Source of the DNA: Lachnospiraceae bacterium UBA935
GTDB taxonomy: Bacteria > Bacillota > Clostridia > Lachnospirales > Lachnospiraceae
DNA: 7,406 bases
Assembly: GCA_002293525.1 (NCBI GenBank)
Contig: DBDJ01000064.1
Coordinates: 1 to 7,406, forward strand
Direction of reading: 5' to 3'
The notes under the pieces are model-generated. The model ran no database searches and had not been told where the DNA came from. It saw nothing but the letters and a program-made list of their open reading frames with translations. This document shows, piece by piece, positions 1 to 4,803 of the stretch. How positions within the stretch are numbered: the first letter of the stretch is position 1; every line of letters starts with the position of its first letter. The position numbers and the translations under genes are program-made.

Positions 1-1
1 T

Positions 2-187
2 TTCGGTTATCGGGGGCGGACGGTATCGCTTCCCCAGATTTACAAGGAGAACCGGAAGCGCCGGGGACGTTCCCGCTATCTGCTGTCGGTCATAGTCGAC
101 GTGGCAAAGGACGGGGAAACAATACCAGCCAAAGTGGTCTATGTCCGACCCCTCCCCCAGATTCTGCTCAATACTTTCGCCATGTAG
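2..187 (+). pseudogene. Fragment of a DDE transposase (IS4/IS701-like)
   Basis: The reading frame from base 2, open at the window edge, encodes a stretch containing IYKENRKRRGRSRYLLSV followed by an IPAKVVYVR segment. This resembles the part of IS4/IS701-like DDE transposases of Clostridia just before the last catalytic region, where the family normally goes on with an N-[KR]-x-N-R-K-D-W stretch and a Y-G-K-R-W-x-I-E-V-F-F block. Here the resemblance stops at the arginine codon 146-148. The frame then runs through unrelated residues to a TAG at 185-187. The catalytic Glu region is absent, so the copy cannot be active. Its N-terminal part lies outside the window. The family assignment is from memory of the motif pattern and moderately sure; that it is a transposase remnant is more certain than the exact IS family. 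Confidence 0.6.
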
Positions 188-218
188 TATAACTCCCACC
201 TTTCACCGCATGTAGAAG

Positions 219-356
219 CGGTGGTGTTGCTGGAGAGGAAAGGGCGGTAAATCAAAGGGATTCGGGGATTCGAAGTGGATATGTCAGGAACATTGAAACC
301 GTTTGTTTGCCGGAGCGGAAAGGGCGGCAAATCAAAGGTTTCCGGGATTTTGGAAG
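219..356. repeat. Imperfect direct repeat pair, offset 80 bp
   Basis: Bases 229-275 and 309-356 are two versions of the same unit, including the shared core GGAAAGGGCGG(T/C)AAATCAAAGG and a similar tail G(A/T)TT(C)xGGGATT. Weaker similarity extends about ten bases upstream of each unit (GTGGTGTTGC against GTTTGTTTGC). The units start 80 bp apart with about 33 bp of unrelated sequence between them. The origin is unknown: it could be a decayed intergenic repeat family or a local duplication. The minus-strand frame across it is open, but its proline-rich product looks like a chance translation of the repeat. Confidence 0.75.
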
Positions 357-373
357 AAAAATAGATGTGTGTT

Positions 374-406
374 TCAGTTTCCGCAGAGTGGCTATGCGGA
401 AATTGA
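374..406. repeat. Inverted repeat / hairpin
   Basis: TCAGTTTCCGCA (374-385) pairs with TGCGGAAATTGA (395-406), twelve positions with a single G-T wobble, around a nine-base loop. No T-run follows on the plus strand, so it is not a standard intrinsic terminator in that direction. It could be a protein binding site, an end of a mobile element or a structured leader upstream of the gene at 524. Confidence 0.6.
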
Positions 407-523
407 TTTACCCCATGGGATAGGCTTTGGGGAATGGAGGATATATAATTTGGCGAAAGGGTAATTTTTCGTAAAAGAGATTGTGAAGAAATCGATATAG
501 AAAGACGAAAGTGGTGCGCTTGG

Positions 524-1117
524 ATGAAGATGTTTGAATTTACAGGCTTAAAAGCATTGCATAAAGATATGATGACAAAGGGAGAAGAAAGAGCAACATT
601 TCCATTTGAATTTAATGGAAAAACTTTTAGTTGCATTTTTTTGACAGATATAATCCCGTATCGCTTGTATTTGACAACTTTGGGATTACTTCCAGAGGTC
701 TTCGAATTAGAAATAGAGAAAGGCTATAGAACCAAGAGTTTTATTGATGACTATAAAAAACTGTTAGCGTATCTTGAAATAAAATACGATCCAACACATA
801 AATTTGTTCCATTTGATTTTTTTGAAGCATTGAATAGAAGAATACCTAAAGAATTCAGAATGCGTCCGGATTATAAAGATACATTAAGAGTTGCTGCTAA
901 AAGAAGAAATATTGAAGAAGAAGCCAAGATATATTTTTGTGGGTGGAGAAGGAATGCAGTAGGGCAAAATGTGAGAGAGAAAAATCTCGAAAAGACAAGG
1001 AGTGCTTTTGGAGATGCAAAAGCAGAAATGTGTAAAAGGAAAAATATTAGTTCTTGTTGGACAGACTGTGGCATTGAAGAAGATTTGAAAAAATTAAATG
1101 ATATAATTTCAATGTGA
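524..1117 (+). CDS. DUF6037-like protein of unknown function
   Basis: The 197-residue product resembles the DUF6037 family as I remember it. It has an N-terminal portion with a hydrophobic FSCIFLTDIIPYRLYL strand (residues 36-50), a KSFIDDYKKL helix (71-80), a FVPFDFFEALNRRIP segment (94-108), and a C-terminal block with KIYFCGW (135-141), the basic stretch REKNLEKTRSAFGDAKAEMC (151-170) and NISSCWTD (174-181). No signal peptide or membrane segment is visible, so it is probably cytoplasmic. The start is the first ATG; an in-frame ATG at 530 is equally possible, and neither has a strong ribosome binding site. The gene is AT-rich compared with the redox operon downstream and sits among transposase, ParA and phage fragments, which suggests horizontal acquisition. 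Its last codons overlap the ATG of the next frame (ATGTGA at 1114-1119). No biochemical role is known to me; the family assignment is fairly confident, function is not inferred. Confidence 0.7.
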   Translation: MKMFEFTGLKALHKDMMTKGEERATFPFEFNGKTFSCIFLTDIIPYRLYLTTLGLLPEVFELEIEKGYRTKSFIDDYKKLLAYLEIKYDPTHKFVPFDFFEALNRRIPKEFRMRPDYKDTLRVAAKRRNIEEEAKIYFCGWRRNAVGQNVREKNLEKTRSAFGDAKAEMCKRKNISSCWTDCGIEEDLKKLNDIISM

Positions 1118-1410
1118 TTTTTGGAGAAGATGTTATTTGGTTGCTTTGGGAGGCGGAAATGGGGAAGAAGGTGTTGGCAGTAGATTTTGACAGTCAGGCA
1201 AATTTGACTATTTGTTTTGGTGTTGAGAATATCGGTGAATTGGAGAATACTATCGGTCATCTGATGATGGCGATGATTGATGATGCAAAGCTGCCTTCTA
1301 AAAAAAGGTACATAAAAGAGAAGGACGGAGTGGATTTTATTCCATCTTCTATTTACTTGTCAGTTGTGGATGCAAAATTACGTCTGGAAATGGGGGCGGA
1401 GAAAATGCTA
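1114..1410 (+). pseudogene. ParA/Soj-type partition ATPase remnant, P-loop missing
   Basis: From about codon 12 the frame reads like the region just after the deviant Walker A of ParA-family ATPases: an EMGKKVLAVDFDSQANLT block (residues 15-32; D-x-D-x-Q-x-N-L-T is the conserved strand and switch I area), then a variable segment, KDGVDFIPSSIYLS (70-83; the 'hkegvdliPaniels' region of the family) and DAKLRLEMGAEKML. The upstream KGGVGKT-type loop is absent and replaced by unrelated residues, and everything after residue about 99 (Walker B, C-terminal half) is gone. A functional ParA is about 250-300 residues; here about 85 are recognisable. Bases after 1410 continue in this frame to a stop at 1476 without family resemblance, because the sequence switches to another gene fragment. 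It cannot bind ATP normally. It may derive from a plasmid or integrative element. Confidence 0.7.
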
Positions 1411-1555
1411 TACGGTCACAGTGGGGTATCTGGATATGGAGGCCATGAACATCGTGGATACGCAGATGTACATTGACGGGTATCAGGAGAAGCTGGTGAG
1501 TGATACAAGATATGGGAGCTTGTGGGAGGTGAGCTTTACGCTGAAGGAGTTTTAA
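1409..1555 (+). pseudogene. 3' end of a phage late (tail-like) gene, 5' part lost
   Basis: In the frame shifted by one from the ParA remnant, about 48 codons encode a protein end containing TVGYLDMEAMNIVDTQMYID and closing with RYGSLWEVSFTLKEF before a TAA. The strand-rich, aromatic ending with no start codon or ribosome binding site of its own looks like the C-terminus of a phage tail or baseplate component. The phage remnants further right (from 2984) support that reading. I cannot name the family; a phage origin is inference. The junction with the ParA remnant lies near 1405-1412. The frame is open back to an ATG at 1364, but those residues are an out-of-frame translation of ParA. Confidence 0.4.
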
Positions 1556-1563
1556 GAAATTGC

Positions 1564-1592
1564 TTGATTACTCTTTCTCAAAGTGCTATGAT
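1564..1592 (+). promoter_or_regulatory. Promoter of the PadR-hydrolase cassette
   Basis: TTGATT (1564-1569) and TATGAT (1587-1592) are separated by exactly 17 bases, and TGC directly precedes the -10 (extended -10 of the TGn type). Transcription would start near 1599 and give a leader of roughly 35-40 bases before the PadR start codon. The -10 overlaps the first operator-like repeat. Confidence 0.7.
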
Positions 1593-1623
1593 ATATCAAA
1601 AAGATATATCAAATAGATATATA
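1590..1623. promoter_or_regulatory. Three GATATATC operator-like repeats with 13-bp period
   Basis: The palindromic octamer GATATATC occurs at 1590-1597 and 1603-1610, and a 7-of-8 version, GATATATA, at 1616-1623. Each starts 13 bases after the previous one, with A-rich spacers. The first copy overlaps the -10 box, the second covers the likely transcription start, and the third abuts the ribosome binding site (AAAGGAG, 1623-1629). This arrangement is what one expects for an autoregulatory operator of the adjacent PadR-type repressor, which is inference. PadR operators in other species are also short AT-rich dyads. Confidence 0.6.
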
Positions 1624-1635
1624 AAGGAGAGCGGC

Positions 1636-2184
1636 ATGGCACGAGAAAGAAAAATCGACATGGTAATTCTTGGGCTTCTCAGTCATGAGGATTTAACAGG
1701 CTATGATATTAAAAAGCGTATTGATGGAGCTATCAGCTCTTTCTGGAAGGGCAGTTTTGGAAATATATATCCCGCATTGAAGGATATGGAGAAACAAGGC
1801 CTGATAACGAAAAACGATACATCTGTTGGTGGACGTGAAAAGACCACTTATCATATTACAGAGAGTGGTAGTGATGCGCTTAAGGATTGGCTAAAAGAAG
1901 AACAGGTGAGCAATGAACTTAAATATGAGACGCTTCTGAAACTGTTTTTCGGCGGAGCGGAAAGCAGGGAAGTTTCTGTTCATAACATAGAAGTATTTGA
2001 GGAACAGATACAGAAGGATCTGAAGGTGCTGAAGACCTATAGTGAAAACTTGGAGAAAGCATTGGATATAGAGGATCATCTTTATTATTCTCTTACAGCT
2101 TCCTTTGGGATTGAGACTTATAAAGCATATTTGAAATGGTGTGCCAAGGCGAAGAAAATGCTGAAGCAAAGAGGCGGAAAATAA
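1636..2184 (+). CDS. PadR-family transcriptional regulator
   Basis: The 182-residue protein has the full PadR layout. The N-terminal winged helix (residues 6-78) has ILGLLSHEDLTGYDIKKRI as first and second helices, FWKGSFGNIYPALKDMEKQG as the recognition region with its conserved Y-P-A-L, and the wing GGREKTTYHITESG. A long helical C-terminal dimerisation domain (80-180) is of the Vir_act_alpha_C type. The start at 1636 is chosen because AAAGGAG (1623-1629) precedes it at a good distance and the family N-terminus fits; an earlier in-frame GTG/ATG region would add unrelated residues. The gene lies four bases upstream of the hydrolase gene and is almost certainly co-transcribed with it. PadR proteins usually repress transporters or detoxification enzymes and respond to phenolic or drug-like ligands, so a ligand-responsive switch on the hydrolase is a reasonable inference. 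It looks intact. Confidence 0.92.
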   Translation: MARERKIDMVILGLLSHEDLTGYDIKKRIDGAISSFWKGSFGNIYPALKDMEKQGLITKNDTSVGGREKTTYHITESGSDALKDWLKEEQVSNELKYETLLKLFFGGAESREVSVHNIEVFEEQIQKDLKVLKTYSENLEKALDIEDHLYYSLTASFGIETYKAYLKWCAKAKKMLKQRGGK

Positions 2185-2188
2185 TCTT

Positions 2189-2983
2189 ATGGAGAAGAAA
2201 AAGGTGAACATTGCATACATTGTACTGAAAATAATTATGTTTGTATTGATCGCATTCTTTGCAACGGATGCGATCATGCAGTTTATTTCCTATTCCTTTT
2301 ATAAGGGAAACAGACAGCTGAAGGAAGTCGCTTATGAGCCTGTGGAAATTCAGATAAATGAGTCCTTATATGGATACGGATACAATATGGATGTGGAGGA
2401 TGATAAGGTAATCCTCTTTTTCGGTGGCTCAATGTATATTGCGTATAATACTGTGGGAATGTACGGAGGGCGCTTTGACTGTCTTTTTCTTTCAGTAGAT
2501 TATTACGGGACTCAAAAAAGCAAAGGGAAAATGAACCTCAGAACAATGCAGCAGGCGGCTGAAGAATTGTACGATTATGCTGCGCAGAAATATCCGGGTA
2601 GGGATATTTATGTTTTTGGTCACAGTTATGGCTGTGGAATGGCGGCTTATCTGGCAAGTGTCAGGGAATGCAAGCATCTTGTATTGGCGTCCGGTTATCG
2701 CACAAGTGCTGATATGTATAACAAGATAATCCCGATATTCTGGGGGCCGCTACAGGTATTTATAAAAAATAACATCAGAGTTGATCAATATGCAAGAAAT
2801 ACGACCTGTCCGGTTACAGTTATAGGATCAGATTCGGATACTACGCTTGATGCGAATATGCAGCGGAAACTGGCAGATTGCTATGCCGAAGCTGAGTGTA
2901 AGATTTTTCAAGGGATCAAACACGAGGATTATTTCATCACGGATGAGGTGGTTCAATTTTTGATTGAAAATGTAATTGAATAG
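2189..2983 (+). CDS. Membrane-anchored alpha/beta hydrolase
   Basis: The 264-residue product begins with MEKKK and one hydrophobic segment (about residues 8-35, IAYIVLKIIMFVLIAFFATD), read as an uncleaved signal anchor that would place the catalytic domain outside the membrane. The rest is an alpha/beta-hydrolase fold: strand VILFFGGSMY (74-83; GG is the oxyanion-hole position), SVDYYG (102-107), the nucleophile elbow GHSYG with Ser146, the acid strand VIGSDSDTTLD (Asp215 or Asp217), and the late His245 in GIKHEDYF. The triad therefore looks complete and the enzyme active. The substrate is unknown; the overall plan is like Bem46/YqkD-type esterase-like proteins. The ribosome binding site (GAGG at 2171-2174) is weak and far from the ATG, so translation is probably coupled to the PadR gene, whose stop is four bases upstream. 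Its own TAG stop is followed, in the same frame, by a truncated phage gene. Confidence 0.85.
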   Translation: MEKKKVNIAYIVLKIIMFVLIAFFATDAIMQFISYSFYKGNRQLKEVAYEPVEIQINESLYGYGYNMDVEDDKVILFFGGSMYIAYNTVGMYGGRFDCLFLSVDYYGTQKSKGKMNLRTMQQAAEELYDYAAQKYPGRDIYVFGHSYGCGMAAYLASVRECKHLVLASGYRTSADMYNKIIPIFWGPLQVFIKNNIRVDQYARNTTCPVTVIGSDSDTTLDANMQRKLADCYAEAECKIFQGIKHEDYFITDEVVQFLIENVIE

Positions 2984-3477
2984 TCAGTAAAAGTATCCCT
3001 GCCGTTGTCCTGGACGGAGGATGGTCATGCGGATGTGATCTTTTCCTTTGAGCTCAATAACCAGATGATCCCAGTGCATTATCCGCAGGAAAACTGGCAC
3101 TCAGGGCGGCATACCATTCTGCTCTATTATCCGATTGAGGATGTGATACCGAATTTCACGAACATCTTCAATGTCTATATGCGGTGCGATAGCGGTATGG
3201 CGGCGGTGGATACCGGGATGTGCATTGCTTCAATTTCCGGCCAGAGCATGGGTGCGAGTGCTGCATGGGATGGCAGGATCGATGTTGAAGAGTATGTTGA
3301 CCTATTCAGGATCGGCGACGGTACGCAGGTTGACAGGCTTCAGGTGAAAGATTTACCGAGCAGGATATCTGGGAGATCAAAGAGACCGTGAAGCGGTTCT
3401 ATTCTGATATCAAGTCAGGAAGGACGGGTGTAGGCGGATTTGCGATGCCGGTGGATATGCCGGGAAGCAACAGTTAG
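2984..3477 (+). pseudogene. Phage structural (tail/baseplate) gene, 5'-truncated and frameshifted
   Basis: Directly after the hydrolase TAG, in the same frame, sequence reads SVKVSLPLSWTEDGHADVIF and continues with a strand-rich protein (IPVHYPQENWHSGRHTILLYY, CIASISGQSMGASAAWDG) of the kind found in Firmicute prophage tail or baseplate modules. There is no ATG and no ribosome binding site; only a TTG at 3005 could start it, so the 5' end has been lost. The frame goes off at about 3352-3354 and stops at 3391. Shifting back by one base there restores DFTEQDIWEIKETVKRFYSD and a fitting end at the TAG 3475-3477, which overlaps the next gene's AGGAGG. I read this as loss of one T from a short T-run. 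GC is higher than in the cassette to its left. The phage origin is fairly secure, the exact role is not. Confidence 0.65.
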
Positions 3478-3486
3478 GAGGCGTTT

Positions 3487-3591
3487 ATGAAGAAATATAC
3501 AGGAAATCTGGTCATAGAACTGGAAGACCAGAATACAGGTGCGGTGGAGACGGTATCGGAGACCAATATGGTCACGAGAAATGGAACCTGA
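3487..3591 (+). pseudogene. 5' remnant of a phage tail gene
   Basis: An excellent ribosome binding site (AGGAGG, 3476-3481, five bases before the ATG) starts a frame beginning MKKYTGNLVIELEDQNTGAV and reaching ETNMVT. This resembles the N-terminus of tail-fibre or baseplate-type proteins next to the structural gene above. After the NMVT codons (to about 3575) the frame has no sense and ends at TGA 3589-3591, 34 codons in all. The DNA from about 3570 onward belongs to the lysin gene in another frame. The rest of this gene was therefore removed by a deletion that also took the lysin's front half. It could still be translated as a 34-residue peptide, but is unlikely to be functional. Confidence 0.6.
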
Positions 3592-3998
3592 CTCAGTTTG
3601 ACGCGAAGGATTCCGGCGGCGGTGAAGTGATTCGCTGGTACCGTGTCCGCAAGAGCTGGTCTGACAGTAAGACGCAGAAGGGCGCTTTTAAGATTCTGGA
3701 TAACGCGAAGAAGTGCGCTGACCAGAATCCGGGATATAAGGTGTTCGATGCTGACGGCAGTGTGGTTTATGAGCCGAAGGCAGTAGAGCCTGCGGAGAAG
3801 GTGCCGTTTCTGGTAAAGGTCAGTATTACGGATTTAAATATCAGGAAGGGTCTGGGCGTAGGGTATGATCGTGTGCAGTTTTGCCCTCCGGGAGTATATA
3901 CGATAGTTGCGGTTTCAGATTGTTCCGGGGCGACGAAGTGGGGAAAGCTGAAGTCCGGTATAGGCTGGCTAAGTTTGGATTTCGTAACGAGAATATAA
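3570..3998 (+). pseudogene. C-terminal half of a phage endolysin (SH3-like tail)
   Basis: The frame from about 3570 (GHEKWNLTQFDAKDSGGG) lacks any catalytic amidase or lysozyme domain. What remains is a linker-like repeat, YRVRKSWSDSKTQKGAFKIL with NAKKCADQNPGYKVFDADG, typical of clostridial prophage N-acetylmuramoyl-L-alanine amidases. It is followed by an SH3b-like wall-binding domain (VSITDLNIRKGLGVGYDRVQ, GVYTIVAVSD, KWGKLKSGIGWLSLDFV). A GTG at 3627 could be taken as a start, but it lacks a ribosome binding site and lies inside the domain, so truncation by deletion is the better reading. Intact lysins of this sort are about 250-350 residues; about 142 remain. The gene ends 5 bases before a terminator hairpin, as expected at the end of a phage lysis module. 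Confidence 0.75.
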
Positions 3999-4003
3999 AA
4001 ATG

Positions 4004-4048
4004 CGGCTGATGGAGATTTGATAGTCTCTGTCTGTCAGCCGTCTTTTT
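4004..4048. terminator. Bidirectional intrinsic terminator
   Basis: CGGCTGA (4004-4010) pairs with TCAGCCG (4035-4041), and an inner GAGAT/GTCTC pair (4013-4017 with 4024-4028, one wobble) extends the stem. A run of seven T follows (4044-4050). On the other strand the hairpin is followed by a T5 run (complement of 3997-4001). It can therefore end both the lysin remnant and the convergent tetR-like gene. Confidence 0.9.
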
Positions 4049-4063
4049 TTATTTCTCTTTTAT

Positions 4064-4654
4064 TTATGTGGTTTCCTTGCCTATCCGTTTGAGAATGTTA
4101 TCCGTGGTATATGGATAAACGGAGAAGGCTTCTTTCAGAAAGTCAGGCGTTTTTTCATACAGCGATGCATTGAGATATTCAGATGTCATATCATCGCCAA
4201 ATAGCCATTCCGCAAACATTCCCATGATGCCGTAAATATGATATTTAACAGAGAATTCCTGATCGGCAGTAAGTTCATTTCCAGTGTGAAACTTAACAGC
4301 TTCTCTGGAGATCTGCATATTGAAGTCAATCATATATTCGGTGATAGAGTTCTGGGAGCGGTCATCGAATGCTTTTTGATAGAAGTTGCGGCGTTTCGCA
4401 AATCTTATCGCGGACTGGTTCATACGGTCAGGGTTGTATTCGGGTTCCTGATCAGCGAATGATCCGGAAAAATCCTGCAGGAACATCCAGGCTACCAATT
4501 CATACTTGTCATGAAAATAGTAGTAGAAAGTTGGCGTTGTAGCACCGCAGCGTTCGCAGAGTTTCGCTATGCGTACCTTATCAAGAGGCATTTCATGAAG
4601 CATTTCTTCAAGCGTGTCCGCGAACATTACCTTTGTCCGGTCTTTCATCTGCAT
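4064..4654 (-). CDS. TetR/AcrR-family regulator (DhaS-like type)
   Basis: The 196-residue protein has an N-terminal TetR helix-turn-helix: KVMFADTLEEMLHEMPLDKV (8-27) as helix 1 and lead-in, IAKLCERCGATTPTFYYYFH (29-48) as helices 2-3 with the conserved T-F-Y-Y-Y-F recognition end, then DKYELVAWMF as helix 4. The C-terminal ligand/dimer domain (about 75-190) contains FYQKAFDDRSQNSITEYM and YHIYGIMGMFAEWL, as in the TetR_C_8/DhaS-like group common in Firmicutes. The first ATG is preferred because GAGG lies eight bases upstream; ATG at 4648 would shorten it by two residues. It is transcribed away from the redox operon and probably represses both itself and that operon, being relieved by a small molecule. 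The ligand is unknown; given the neighbours, a quinone or other electrophile is plausible. No defect is visible. Confidence 0.9.
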   Translation of the reverse strand: MQMKDRTKVMFADTLEEMLHEMPLDKVRIAKLCERCGATTPTFYYYFHDKYELVAWMFLQDFSGSFADQEPEYNPDRMNQSAIRFAKRRNFYQKAFDDRSQNSITEYMIDFNMQISREAVKFHTGNELTADQEFSVKYHIYGIMGMFAEWLFGDDMTSEYLNASLYEKTPDFLKEAFSVYPYTTDNILKRIGKETT

Positions 4655-4680
4655 ATCGGGTACCTCATCTTTCCATCAAT

Positions 4681-4694
4681 ATTATTATAATAAT
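4681..4694. promoter_or_regulatory. 14-bp perfect palindrome, candidate TetR operator
   Basis: ATTATTATAATAAT is its own reverse complement. It covers the -10 box of the leftward tetR promoter and lies about 110 bases upstream of the rightward operon start. This is a natural position for autoregulation by the TetR protein. The sequence is very AT-rich, so the palindrome could be partly due to composition. Confidence 0.45.
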
Positions 4695-4715
4695 TCAAGA
4701 TCATAAGAAAATCAA
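4687..4715 (-). promoter_or_regulatory. Promoter of the tetR-like gene
   Basis: On the minus strand TTGATT (4715-4710) and TATTAT (4692-4687) are 17 bases apart. TATAAT also occurs, three bases further on, at a less good spacing. The -10 region lies within the palindrome. The ribosome binding site GAGG (4666-4663) follows downstream. Confidence 0.6.
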
Positions 4716-4736
4716 GTGAAAATGCATTTATGCTTA

Positions 4737-4765
4737 GAGACAAAGCTATTATTGCTGATTATACT
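4737..4765 (+). promoter_or_regulatory. Promoter of the redox operon
   Basis: TATACT (4760-4765) is a good -10. The hexamer 17 bases upstream, GAGACA (4737-4742), keeps only the GACA half of a -35 box, which fits a promoter that is weak or activator-dependent. A Shine-Dalgarno sequence GGGAG (4791-4795) stands eight bases before the first start codon. Confidence 0.5.
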
Positions 4766-4803
4766 GTGAACATAAAAGGCAACAAACGAAGGGAGACGAA
4801 CCG

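Larger units (their letters stand above)
188..523. other. Gene-poor interval with repeats and a hairpin
   Basis: No convincing gene is present over these 336 bases. The interval holds an imperfect direct repeat pair and a strong inverted repeat (listed separately), plus a lone TATAAT at 444-449 without a recognisable -35 box at a suitable distance. On the minus strand, AGGTGGGAG (around 195-203) sits ahead of an ATG at 182-184 that opens only a 14-codon frame running back into the transposase fragment. This may be the start of another gene joined there in inverse orientation, but it is too short to name. Confidence 0.5.

Noticed and set aside
219..356. CRISPR array
   Set aside because: Only two diverged units of unequal detail with one gap are present; no regular spacers and no cas genes.
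444..449. Promoter for the DUF6037-like gene at TATAAT
   Set aside because: No -35-like hexamer stands 15-19 bases upstream; in AT-rich DNA the hexamer alone is not evidence enough.
139..636. Long minus-strand open frame across the gene-poor interval
   Set aside because: It runs over the repeat pair and into the opposite strand of the DUF6037-like gene, has low-complexity proline/serine-rich translation, and has no fitting ribosome binding site.
871..1260. Minus-strand open frame opposite the DUF6037-like gene and ParA remnant
   Set aside because: It is antisense to sequence with clear protein similarity; no start signal or recognisable product.
1522..1635. Longer N-terminus for the PadR regulator
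   Set aside because: The extra residues cover the promoter and operator repeats and lie outside the family; ATG 1636 has an AAAGGAG site.
3340..3360. Programmed -1 frameshift in the phage structural gene
   Set aside because: There is no in-phase slippery heptamer, and the gene is already truncated at its 5' end, so a plain deletion is simpler.
3627..3998. Independent small lysin-like gene from GTG 3627
   Set aside because: There is no ribosome binding site, and similarity to the lysin continues upstream of the GTG in the same frame, so it is a truncated remnant.
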